A stretch of DNA of 11,168 nucleotides from Lachnoclostridium sp. UBA5890 (GCA_002431395.1 DJEU01000051.1:1-11168); one strand, 5' to 3'. Shown: positions 1-6,765, counted from the stretch's first letter. The notes: generated from the sequence alone by a model not told the origin. Translations and numbers: made by a program.

Positions 1-17
1 CACCATTATTATACTAG
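1..17 (+). CDS. Possible 3' tail of an upstream gene
   Basis: The first 17 bases can be read in frame 3 as Pro-Leu-Leu-Tyr-stop, with the stop at 15-17. The next gene's ribosome site (16-21) overlaps this stop, as in tightly packed operons. The bases CCACCATT also occur at the end of the next gene (it ends Leu-Pro-Pro-Leu-stop), so the missing upstream gene could be a related copy. Only a handful of codons are visible, so this is weak. Confidence 0.25.
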
Positions 18-28
18 GAGGATGCAAA

Positions 29-349
29 ATGTACTCTAGATATAAGAGTTTGTGTAGAGGATTAGCAAAATTGGTTTTAGTGTTGGGGATTATTGGATCA
101 ATAATCCTAGCTGCTTCATGTGGGGTGGTCAAAGATATATCATATTCAGTGTATTCAGGTATAAGTACATCAACGGAAAGAAATGCGGAATTAACAATTG
201 TACTGTTTCTTTCTGGACTATTGGGGACAAGTATTTTATACGCAATGCTTGCAGGATTAAGCGAGGTTTTGCAATATTTAGAGATGTTGTCACAGAAAAA
301 TGAAAAACAGAATATCAAAGAAATTGATGATGAATTACCACCATTGTAG
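29..349 (+). CDS. Small membrane protein with two predicted transmembrane helices, function unknown
   Basis: A 106-residue protein. It has a basic N-terminus (residues 1-14, several Arg/Lys), a hydrophobic helix at about 12-34, a short polar loop with Ser/Thr and charged residues (35-53), a second hydrophobic helix at about 54-77, and a charged, acidic C-terminal tail that is probably cytoplasmic. Cys31 follows Leu-Ala-Ala-Ser, which recalls a lipobox, but the -3 residue is Ala and a second helix follows, so a lipoprotein is less likely than a hairpin membrane protein. The start has an AGGAGG ribosome site at 16-21 with 7-base spacing. It lies 15 bases upstream of the larger membrane protein and is probably co-transcribed with it; both proteins begin Met-x-Ser-Arg-Tyr. 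Small two-helix proteins of this kind are common and unnamed in Clostridia. Partnership with the downstream protein is inference. Confidence 0.75.
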   Translation: MYSRYKSLCRGLAKLVLVLGIIGSIILAASCGVVKDISYSVYSGISTSTERNAELTIVLFLSGLLGTSILYAMLAGLSEVLQYLEMLSQKNEKQNIKEIDDELPPL

Positions 350-364
350 AAAGAGGAAAATATT

Positions 365-2137
365 ATGGTTAGCAGATATAGAAAAATTTTAGATATAAAT
401 GGAATAAAATGGTGTAAAAAGTGTCCGGTTATATTATTGAAAGGGGCACTGCTTTGTGACGAAGTTAAAAAGCAAAATTTACTCCAGATAAAATTTCAAT
501 CAATTGAGAAACGCGGTATAGTTGGGGTTGAGATGGAGTATACGACGTATTCTTTGGGAGATGAATTACTGTCAAGGGAAAGTTATTCTTATCTAGATTT
601 GGAAGTGAATTTGAATGATGAATTTGGAGAAAAGTCTGCAGTTTATCTTCAGAACAATGATGCACGTAAATTTTCATTTTTTATAAAGAAAATATTTTTT
701 AAAAATGGAGAAGTATGGGAGAATAATGATCAATTATTTGATGTAGAATCTCAATGTAAACTGAAAGAAGAATTGGATGATTTATATAATCAGTTTCAAT
801 TTGAGTATAAAAAAATTAAAGAATCAAATGGAATAGCGGAGTATTTTCCCGTTGAGCGGGAAGATTATTGGCAGTGTTCATGTGGTGCTTTGAATTTAAA
901 GGATTTTTCTTCGTGTAGATGTTGTGGTGTTCACAAAGAAAAATTATTGGAAATTTTAGATAGAAAATATCTTTTGGAGGAAAAGGAAAAACTTCAAATA
1001 GAGGAACAAGAGCGTAAAGAGAAAGAAAAGAAATTGAAAGAAGAAAAGCACAAAAAGGCAAAAAAGGTTATTTTAATGTCCAGTATTTGCTGTGGTATTA
1101 CGATTTTGCTTTTGTTTGTAGTTTACGGATTAATTAATTTTGTTATTCCAACTGTAAAATATTCCGTGGCAGAGAAAAAATTTGAATCAGAAAATTATGA
1201 GGAAGCAGTAAATGATTTTGGAAATTTAGGAAATTATAAAAATTCAAAACAGAAGCTTATCGAAAGTAAATATTTACTGGGATGCAAGAAGTATGCTGAG
1301 AAGTCGTATGTAGAAGCCGAAAAAGCATTTAGAAGTATTACCGATTATAAGGATTCTTTAGATTATTTGGAAATATGTCAGAATTATATTAATTATGACA
1401 AGGCAAAACAAGATGCGAATAAGGGGAACTTTAAAAATGCGGTGGAGCTTTTAAAGGCTTTACCAAGTTCATTTGAAGATTCAGATGAATTGGAAAAGGA
1501 ATATGCTTTATCTTTAGGTGAAATATGTCTATCTGAGAAAAATTATGATGAAGTAATTTCTTTATATGAGGAGTATCAATTTATTAATGACACATATTAT
1601 GAAGCTTGTTATCAGAAGGGCATACTATGTCAAAATCAAAATGAATTTGATGATGCAATGTACTTTTTTATAAAATGCAAAAATTATCGAGATGCTTCTA
1701 AAAAAGAGAAAGAATGTATAAGCGGTCGTGATTATGATATTGCGATTCAATGTATGGAGGAAGGAACTCTTACAAAAGCTATTGAAATGTTTAAAAAAGC
1801 AGGCAATTATAAAGAGGCTAAAAAATATAAGAAATTATGTGAAAAAAATCGACATTATGCGGGGATATGGAAATGTATGTCGTGTGTAAATATTGACAAT
1901 ACGGGGAAAAAATCTAAACGCAATGCTGCACAAGAAAATTTGTTGTGCAAAGTATGTATTACAAAAAAAGGTAAGGTGCAGATATTTTTGGATGATGAGT
2001 TAACTAAATGGAAAGGAAACAAACTTAAATGGACTACATGGGAGGGCAAGTATAAAAATACATTGAATTTAGATACTGGTTCTAGGACAGAACAATATTC
2101 TGATAGTAAAACAGTATATAAGTATAAAATAAAGTGA
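365..2137 (+). CDS. Zinc-ribbon / coiled-coil / single-pass membrane protein with TPR-like repeats
   Basis: A 590-residue protein not recognised as a named family. In order: an N-terminal region with a Cys-Lys-Lys-Cys pair (C17, C20); a RanBP2-like zinc finger at 169-188 (Trp, then C171, C173, an Asn, C184 and C187); a Lys/Glu-rich coiled coil at about 195-232; one transmembrane helix at about 235-260; then about six degenerate TPR-like units of roughly 35-45 residues at 265-495, several with the phrase Asn-Tyr-Lys plus Asp, Asn or Glu. The C-terminal part has two more cysteine pairs (C504/C507 and C528/C531) that could bind a second zinc, ending in a basic tail. The zinc finger and coiled coil would be on one side of the membrane and the TPR part on the other; cytoplasmic zinc finger with extracytoplasmic TPRs is the orientation suggested by the basic residues before the helix. 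A GAGG ribosome site precedes the ATG. Coding is strongly AT-rich. A scaffold or sensing role is inference. Confidence 0.8.
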   Translation: MVSRYRKILDINGIKWCKKCPVILLKGALLCDEVKKQNLLQIKFQSIEKRGIVGVEMEYTTYSLGDELLSRESYSYLDLEVNLNDEFGEKSAVYLQNNDARKFSFFIKKIFFKNGEVWENNDQLFDVESQCKLKEELDDLYNQFQFEYKKIKESNGIAEYFPVEREDYWQCSCGALNLKDFSSCRCCGVHKEKLLEILDRKYLLEEKEKLQIEEQERKEKEKKLKEEKHKKAKKVILMSSICCGITILLLFVVYGLINFVIPTVKYSVAEKKFESENYEEAVNDFGNLGNYKNSKQKLIESKYLLGCKKYAEKSYVEAEKAFRSITDYKDSLDYLEICQNYINYDKAKQDANKGNFKNAVELLKALPSSFEDSDELEKEYALSLGEICLSEKNYDEVISLYEEYQFINDTYYEACYQKGILCQNQNEFDDAMYFFIKCKNYRDASKKEKECISGRDYDIAIQCMEEGTLTKAIEMFKKAGNYKEAKKYKKLCEKNRHYAGIWKCMSCVNIDNTGKKSKRNAAQENLLCKVCITKKGKVQIFLDDELTKWKGNKLKWTTWEGKYKNTLNLDTGSRTEQYSDSKTVYKYKIK

Positions 2138-2496
2138 TGAAATAAAAGTGCATCAAAGTTGAGGTGTTTTGGTACGTTAGAGTATAGCGTATAAAAAAAC
2201 AAAGTTTAGCTGATTAATGCGAAAATAATGTAGAATTATAGAAAATTATGAAAAAGCATATGGGAATACCCTATTGGATGATAAATGGGGGAATTTAAGC
2301 TTATATTAATTAAGATGTGTATTTATACAGAAAATATTGTTCATCATTTAATCTTTTAATATATGAAAAAAATAAAACTACGTTTTTCTTGTATAACTGG
2401 TTGGATTTGTGTTATAATATAACGAATAGGTTACCATATTTGGCATAAAATTATATGATGATGTGATGTATGGAGATAGTTTGTGAGGTGAAAAAA
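2138..2496. other. Non-coding gap; only a promoter is recognised
   Basis: About 360 AT-rich bases lie between the TPR protein and the ATPase start. Apart from the promoter at 2389-2418 nothing is supported here. Short inverted pairs (for example TACG at 2173-2176 with CGTA at 2188-2191, followed by a run of A) are too weak to call a terminator. No open frame with a ribosome site, no tRNA and no tandem repeat was seen. Confidence 0.5.
2389..2418 (+). promoter_or_regulatory. Predicted sigma-A promoter of the ATPase-TOPRIM operon
   Basis: A -35 box TTGTAT (2389-2394) is followed after 18 bases by a perfect -10 box TATAAT (2413-2418), preceded by TG in the extended -10 position (2410-2411). Transcription would begin near 2425, leaving a leader of about 70 bases to the GTG start at 2497. 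The -10 sits in a 13-base near-palindrome GTTATAATATAAC (2411-2423), which may be chance in AT-rich DNA. Confidence 0.6.
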
Positions 2497-3612
2497 GTGA
2501 AATTACTTTGGCTTGAATTTGAAAATTTGAAAACGGGGCTGAAAATTAAACATATTAGTTTTAATGAAGATGTGACTTTGTTGGTGGGACTGTCTGGGGT
2601 TGGTAAAACACAAATATTGAATGCAATTAAATTTTCATTAAGATTGGCTGTCAATGAAAGCCTACGTTTAAAACCATATGCTGTGAAAATATGCTTTGAA
2701 ATCAATAATGTTGTGTATGAGTGGAATTATCGCATTGAACTAGCCCAAAATGAAGATATTATTAAATCTGAGGAAGTTAAATATGTATTCACGTATGAAG
2801 AGTTGTTGCGTGACAATAAAACAATTATCTTAAGAGATAAAGATAAGACAGAAATATTAGGTTATGATAAAGTACCAACACCTAAAAGCGATGAAAGTGT
2901 GTTACTTCAGTATTCCGAAGATAAGATAATACATTCGATTATTATTGAATTATTAAAACTATATCCAATTGAGCTTGAAATGGATGTAAGAGGGGCTATA
3001 GATCGAAATAGTTTTCGCATGTTTAAGACCAAAATCAAAGAAAGCATTGACAATGCTCCTACATCAAGCTTTGAGAGGTTTAGTCATTTGCCAGTACCTA
3101 TAAAATTGTATATTGTTAAGCAATATTATCCTAAGTTGTATGCAAAAATTTTTGATGCAATAAAAGAATTGTTTATTGAAATCACTGATTTGAAAATTAT
3201 TGAAGATCCGGTGATGGATATTTCGTTGGTTGCAATTGAAGTGTATGGAAAGACTCTAGTGCAAACGGAAATTTCTAATGGAATGTTGAAAACAATATAT
3301 TATATTATTGAGTTATTTACAATGTCTGAAAATTCATTGGTGTTAATTGATGAATTTGAAAATGGGCTCGGGGTAAACTGTATAGATGTATTGGCTGAAA
3401 TACTTCTTTATGAAAGAAAAGATTTGCAATTTATTATAACGAGCCATCATCCTAAAATAATAAATCAAATTCCTAGTACGAAATGGAAGATTATAGAACG
3501 AAATGTTAACATTGTTGAAAATTCAACATCTGAAGTTTATGGCTTAAATCATAGTCAGCATGATGCATACTTTAATCTTTTGAATCGTTGGGAGTATGAA
3601 GGGAAGATATAA
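2497..3612 (+). CDS. AAA/ABC-type ATPase (AAA15/OLD-like), candidate defence-module ATPase
   Basis: A 371-residue protein from a GTG start. Visible ATPase motifs are Walker A Gly-Leu-Ser-Gly-Val-Gly-Lys-Thr (residues 31-38), a degenerate signature Ser-Asn-Gly-Met (260-263), Walker B ending Leu-Ile-Asp-Glu (D285, E286), and the Ser-His-His switch region (H317/H318). About 220 residues separate Walker A from the signature, as in SMC/Rad50-like single-chain ATPases of the AAA15/OLD group; no long coiled coil is evident. GTG 2497 is preferred because GAGGTG (2485-2490) lies 6 bases upstream and the N-terminus then reads like its family (Met-Lys-Leu-Leu). The in-frame ATG at 2470 has no ribosome site and would contain that site inside the gene. 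The next gene begins 1 base after the stop. ATPases of this type paired with a TOPRIM-like partner form RloAB-, AbiL- and PARIS-type anti-phage systems. The ATPase assignment is firm; the defence role is inferred from the pairing. Confidence 0.85.
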   Translation: MKLLWLEFENLKTGLKIKHISFNEDVTLLVGLSGVGKTQILNAIKFSLRLAVNESLRLKPYAVKICFEINNVVYEWNYRIELAQNEDIIKSEEVKYVFTYEELLRDNKTIILRDKDKTEILGYDKVPTPKSDESVLLQYSEDKIIHSIIIELLKLYPIELEMDVRGAIDRNSFRMFKTKIKESIDNAPTSSFERFSHLPVPIKLYIVKQYYPKLYAKIFDAIKELFIEITDLKIIEDPVMDISLVAIEVYGKTLVQTEISNGMLKTIYYIIELFTMSENSLVLIDEFENGLGVNCIDVLAEILLYERKDLQFIITSHHPKIINQIPSTKWKIIERNVNIVENSTSEVYGLNHSQHDAYFNLLNRWEYEGKI

Positions 3613-3613
3613 A

Positions 3614-4315
3614 ATGAATTACTATTTTTTAATAGAAGATGAACTATCTTTTATGAAAATTTTACCCAAATGGTTAAATTATATTGGCTTTTCTAATACG
3701 AGGGTAGTGGACATAGAGGAAGTAACAAACAATTGCTATGTTTTACAAAGTGGACATGGGGTAACGCAGTTAATTACAAAAGTACTTTTTGAAACAATTG
3801 ATACGATTACTTGTACAAAATATCATGGGAAAATTGATGAATTAGTTATAATGTTAGATTCAGAACAGTACGATACAGTATCAAGAAAAAAAGAGGTTAG
3901 TAAAATTATTGATGATTATTTAGCAAAAAAGAAAATTACGCCTCAATTTTCTTACAAGATATTTGTTTGCAATCATTGTTTTGAAACATGGTTGTTAGGA
4001 AATGGAAATCTATATCCTTGTAAGGAACCGCCTCAAGATTGTGATTTCTGGTCTTACTATATAAATTATAATATAAAAATGAATGATCCTGAAGATATGA
4101 GACCGCCACATTTTTCAAAAGAATCAATAGGACAATATCATTTTCGATATTTGCATGAATTATGTCGTTACAACAATATACGCTATTCTAAAAAGAAACC
4201 ACAAAAAGTTGGGGAAAAGTCATATTTTCAGGCTATTGAAAAACGCATACATGATACGCATCATCTTAATTCTTTTAGGGAATTTTATACATATTTTCGG
4301 AGTAAGACGAATTAA
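3614..4315 (+). CDS. TOPRIM-/RloB-like protein, putative effector nuclease partner of the ATPase
   Basis: A 233-residue protein. The N-terminus (Tyr-Tyr-Phe-Leu-Ile-Glu-Asp-Glu, residues 3-10) has the beta-strand plus Glu layout of TOPRIM motif 1. A hydrophobic strand ending Met-Leu-Asp-Ser-Glu (80-84) sits where the TOPRIM Asp-x-Asp would be, with Glu84 in place of the second Asp. Then Cys-Asn-His-Cys-Phe-Glu-Thr-Trp-Leu-Leu (119-128) resembles the Phe-Glu-x-Trp-Leu-Leu motif of RloB-like proteins. The C-terminal third is basic with Lys-Lys-Lys-Pro near residue 196. ATG 3614 is chosen because AAGGGA (3599-3604) lies 9 bases upstream; ATG 3596 has its only purine run one base away and would overlap the ATPase gene. 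Its start, one base after the ATPase stop, implies translational coupling. A DUF4276- or DUF4435-type relative is an alternative. No coiled coil, signal peptide or membrane segment is seen. Nuclease activity and its target are inferred, not shown. Confidence 0.7.
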   Translation: MNYYFLIEDELSFMKILPKWLNYIGFSNTRVVDIEEVTNNCYVLQSGHGVTQLITKVLFETIDTITCTKYHGKIDELVIMLDSEQYDTVSRKKEVSKIIDDYLAKKKITPQFSYKIFVCNHCFETWLLGNGNLYPCKEPPQDCDFWSYYINYNIKMNDPEDMRPPHFSKESIGQYHFRYLHELCRYNNIRYSKKKPQKVGEKSYFQAIEKRIHDTHHLNSFREFYTYFRSKTN

Positions 4316-4383
4316 AATGTTTCAATAAAAATTTTATTTGACATAAAAGTTAGTTCTCATGAATTTAGTTGTTAATGCTATGA

Positions 4384-4413
4384 ATTGTGAAAACGTTATA
4401 TTGATTGTGAAAA
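4384..4413 (+). repeat. Pair of 10-base direct repeats upstream of the blaI-like promoter
   Basis: ATTGTGAAAA occurs at 4384-4393 and again at 4404-4413, exactly 20 bases apart (about two helical turns), ending 7 bases before the -35 box. The spacing would suit an activator or second regulator bound on one face of the DNA. With two copies in AT-rich DNA, chance is also possible. Confidence 0.35.
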
Positions 4414-4420
4414 TCGTCTC

Positions 4421-4449
4421 TTGACAAAGCACCACATTAGGTATACAAT
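4421..4449 (+). promoter_or_regulatory. Consensus sigma-A promoter of the blaI/M56 operon
   Basis: A perfect -35 TTGACA (4421-4426), a 17-base spacer and the -10 TACAAT (4444-4449). Transcription would begin around 4456. The -10 lies inside the left arm of the palindrome at 4435-4475, so a bound repressor would block polymerase directly. Confidence 0.8.
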
Positions 4450-4475
4450 TGTTATTAACAAATGTATACCTAATG
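4435..4475. promoter_or_regulatory. 41-bp palindromic operator for the BlaI/MecI-type repressor
   Basis: Two 19-base arms (4435-4453 and 4457-4475) are inverted copies with a single mismatch, separated by ATT. The outer 13 bases of each arm (CATTAGGTATACA and its complement) match perfectly. Each arm carries a GTATAC core (4441-4446 and 4464-4469). BlaI/MecI repressors bind dyads with TACA/TGTA cores as dimers, often two dyads per promoter, and the layout here fits. The position across the -10 and start of transcription, 15 bases before the repressor's own ATG, predicts autorepression. The identity of the bound protein is inferred from proximity. Confidence 0.8.
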
Positions 4476-4490
4476 AAAGGATGATTACTT

Positions 4491-4874
4491 ATGGAAAAAG
4501 TTCACTTGTCAAATGCAGAATGGGAGATTATGAATATCCTTTGGAAATTTCCTGAAGCGACGATAACACAGATTGTAGCGGAGTTAAATAAAAAGAAATT
4601 CTGGGATAAACACACGGTGATCACACTTCTTAGCCGCATGGAGAAAAAGGGGGCGGTCGAGTACCACAGAAATGGCAGGGCAAAAGAATATTACTCGATC
4701 ATTTCACAAAAAGAAACGGTGTTGGAAGAAACCGAACAGTTTTTGGACCGGGTGTATGAAGGAAGTCTGAGTCTGCTTGTGAACTCATTTTTGAGCAGTA
4801 AAAAGGTCAGCAAAGACGAACTGGATGATCTTTATGAGATTCTTCAAAAGGCAGAAAGGGAGGGAGAAAAATGA
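4491..4874 (+). CDS. BlaI/MecI family transcriptional repressor
   Basis: A 127-residue protein of normal family length (about 120-130). The N-terminal winged helix-turn-helix (residues 5-72) shows the family hallmarks: Ala-Glu-Trp-Glu-Ile-Met (9-14), Leu-Trp (17-18), and Thr-Val-Ile-Thr-Leu-Leu-Ser-Arg-Met (42-50) followed by Glu-Lys-Lys-Gly. The C-terminal part (73-127) is a helical dimerisation domain. Asn98-Ser99-Phe100 lies near where staphylococcal BlaI/MecI are cut between Asn and Phe by the sensor pathway, so inactivation by proteolysis is plausible. AAAGGA at 4476-4481 is the ribosome site. It should repress its own operon through the palindrome overlapping the promoter, and is co-transcribed with the M56 sensor (ATGA overlap at 4871-4874). 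Base composition is less AT-rich than the preceding genes. The family call is firm; the genes controlled beyond this operon are unknown. Confidence 0.93.
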   Translation: MEKVHLSNAEWEIMNILWKFPEATITQIVAELNKKKFWDKHTVITLLSRMEKKGAVEYHRNGRAKEYYSIISQKETVLEETEQFLDRVYEGSLSLLVNSFLSSKKVSKDELDDLYEILQKAEREGEK

Positions 4875-6094
4875 CAATGATTCTTTTGGAATCCAGTCTG
4901 ATGATCGTACTCATGCTGGGGTTCCGCAAGTTGTGCCGAAATATACTTTCACCCCGCATCGTATATGCGCTTTGGCTCTTCACGGCAATCCGTATGCTGC
5001 CGGTGGAATGCCTATTTGGACGTGATATTCACATGCTTTCGCTTAACACATTTTCCCGTCTTTTTGGAAAAGTCCCATTTTTACGGGAAATTTGGTTTGA
5101 GTTTTCGATGGTTCAGATCCCGTGGTATCTTCTTGTAATATGGGCGGTGGGAACGGTCGTTGTCTTTTTATATGAACATTTTATCAACTTCAAATTCGAA
5201 AAATTTTTGTATGAAAATAGAGTTGAGATTGAGGATGAAAATGTTCCATTTCCGCTGTATTATGTGCCGAATCTTCGCTCTTCATGCGTGTTTAAGGTAA
5301 AAGGAAAAATAGGAATTTATTTAATGCCGGAGATTCTTGATCGGTCGGACATTTACCGGACAATTTTACAGCATGAAATGTGCCATATCCACGCAAAAGA
5401 TCTTTTCTGGGCAAAACTGCGAATGATTTTTATCGCTATTTATTGGTTTAATCCACTCGTATATATTGCTGCAATTTTGTCAAAAGAAGACTGCGAAATG
5501 GCGTGTGATGACCGCGCCGCTGCGGCGTTGCAGATGAAAAAAACAGAGTATGGAAAAATATTATTGGATGCCGTAAATGTAGACAAAATTCGAACAAAAG
5601 AAGATGTATTTTGTACCGCAACAATGATGGTATCTTCGAAGAATGCACTGCGTGTTCGTGTCAAACGTCTTGCAGGAAAAGAATCACGTAAAACAGTCTC
5701 CGTTTTTGCGTGTTCTGTATTTATATTAGGTTGTATTTTGCTAGGCTTTCTTGGCAACATAAATACCATTGAAAGAACGCCGGAACAGACGATACGACAG
5801 TATGTTTACTATTCTAATACAGATTGTCAGGAAGGCATGAAAAAGCTGTCTTTGTATGAAAATTGGGACTATTTATTTCCCTATACACTGGATGGAAAAA
5901 TTGTTGCCATAAAGAAAATTCAGGAAAATCTTTCAGCCAATCATTTGCAAAATGTTTCGACAAATATTTCCAGCAAAAAGGAATGGTATGAGGTGGAAAT
6001 AGAAGTGCAATACGAGGAAATGATGCGCCGTGAAAAGCACATTGTGGCGTTGACGAAAGAAGATGGGGACGAATGGATGGTAGACTGGCGGTAA
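4871..6094 (+). CDS. BlaR1/MecR1-like M56 membrane metallopeptidase with a non-penicillin-binding sensor domain
   Basis: A 407-residue integral membrane protein. The gluzincin-type zinc site is visible as His-Glu-x-x-His (H168, E169, H172) with the downstream ligand Glu209 in Asp-Cys-Glu-Met-Ala-Cys-Asp (207-213), typical of peptidase family M56. Hydrophobic helices lie at about 3-18, 28-45, 83-102, 178-200 and 276-297. After the last helix comes an exposed domain of only about 110 residues (298-407), beginning Thr-Pro-Glu-Gln-Thr-Ile and resembling small NTF2/DUF4829-type domains. The roughly 250-residue serine penicillin-binding domain of classical BlaR1 is absent. By analogy, a signal sensed outside would activate cleavage of the upstream repressor, but the signal is probably not a beta-lactam bound at an active-site serine. 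The ATG overlaps the blaI-like stop (ATGA), and GGGAGG at 4858-4863 is the ribosome site. The M56 assignment is strong, the ligand unknown. Confidence 0.9.
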   Translation: MTMILLESSLMIVLMLGFRKLCRNILSPRIVYALWLFTAIRMLPVECLFGRDIHMLSLNTFSRLFGKVPFLREIWFEFSMVQIPWYLLVIWAVGTVVVFLYEHFINFKFEKFLYENRVEIEDENVPFPLYYVPNLRSSCVFKVKGKIGIYLMPEILDRSDIYRTILQHEMCHIHAKDLFWAKLRMIFIAIYWFNPLVYIAAILSKEDCEMACDDRAAAALQMKKTEYGKILLDAVNVDKIRTKEDVFCTATMMVSSKNALRVRVKRLAGKESRKTVSVFACSVFILGCILLGFLGNINTIERTPEQTIRQYVYYSNTDCQEGMKKLSLYENWDYLFPYTLDGKIVAIKKIQENLSANHLQNVSTNISSKKEWYEVEIEVQYEEMMRREKHIVALTKEDGDEWMVDWR

Positions 6095-6151
6095 AGACGT
6101 TGCGGATAATGACTTGACCATATAAAGAAGAAGCAAAGGAAGGAAAATATT

Positions 6152-6676
6152 ATGAGAAGAATATTGATTGAGGATGATGAAGTTGATGTAAAAAAATGCT
6201 GTTATGGATTCCCATGGAGATATGATGCAACGTGTTTTAATTTTAAAGCACCAAATGAAATTGTGCAGGCGTCAGAAATTGAAAAGATAGATTGTTGGGA
6301 TGAAATTACGACATTGGTTATTGGGTGTGATTTAGATGACTATAGTTTTATTGCCAATATGGTTAATTTGGAGCAACTATATATTTATACCGGTCACAAT
6401 ATTAAAGATGTATCTTTTGTAAAAGGATTAATTAATTTGTTGCATTTGTATATTGAAGATTCATGTGTGGAATCATTGGATGCTCTAAAAGAATTGATTG
6501 CAGAGAAGAAAAGACTTTTTGATGAAGAAACAAATATGTATAAGAGGTTATCCATGGGAATGGATGCAATTTGTATTAATTCAAAATATAATCTTGATGG
6601 CCAAGAATTATGGGAACCGGGAGCTTTTATTTCTGAGTTGATTATTAATCGGAAAAGAGTGAAAAAACTGCGATAA
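6152..6676 (+). CDS. Small leucine-rich-repeat-like protein, function unknown
   Basis: A 174-residue protein without signal peptide or membrane helix. Residues 52-115 contain two to three leucine-rich-repeat-like units: a strand Thr-Leu-Val-Ile (54-57), Asn-Leu-Glu-Gln-Leu-Tyr-Ile (72-78) and Asn-Leu-Leu-His-Leu-Tyr-Ile (95-101), each followed by a Phe-Ile/Phe-Val/Leu helix, as in internalin-type repeats. The N-terminal 50 residues are acidic and Cys/Trp-containing; the C-terminus is basic. GGAAGG at 6138-6143 is the ribosome site. It begins 57 bases after the M56 gene with no visible terminator or strong promoter between, so it may be read from the blaI operon. Its codon use is more AT-rich than the blaI and M56 genes, so it may have a different origin. 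No function can be assigned. Confidence 0.65.
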   Translation: MRRILIEDDEVDVKKCCYGFPWRYDATCFNFKAPNEIVQASEIEKIDCWDEITTLVIGCDLDDYSFIANMVNLEQLYIYTGHNIKDVSFVKGLINLLHLYIEDSCVESLDALKELIAEKKRLFDEETNMYKRLSMGMDAICINSKYNLDGQELWEPGAFISELIINRKRVKKLR

Positions 6677-6765
6677 TTTTTGGATAGGCATTATGGAAGA
6701 AGGCGGGAGAAGAGACGGGAGCAGGATAGTTTCCAAACTGGCATTGCCTAATCGGAAATTTGGTA

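Noticed and set aside
29..349. Lipoprotein call for the small membrane protein based on Cys31
   Set aside because: The residue three before the cysteine is Ala rather than Leu/Val/Ile, and a second hydrophobic helix follows.
2470..2496. ATG 2470 as start of the ATPase gene
   Set aside because: No ribosome site upstream, and the good GAGGTG site would lie within the gene; GTG 2497 fits better.
4324..4338. AATAAAA / TTTTATT inverted repeat after the TOPRIM-like gene as a terminator
   Set aside because: All A/T with a one-base centre, so it cannot form a stable hairpin; no GC stem followed by a T run.
4338..4366. TTGACA at 4338-4343 as a second promoter
   Set aside because: No acceptable -10 box at 16-18 bases; the promoter at 4421-4449 is far better.
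5440..5769. Minus-strand frame of 109 codons opposite the M56 gene
   Set aside because: Shadow of a well-supported gene with intact catalytic motifs; no ribosome site or family resemblance.
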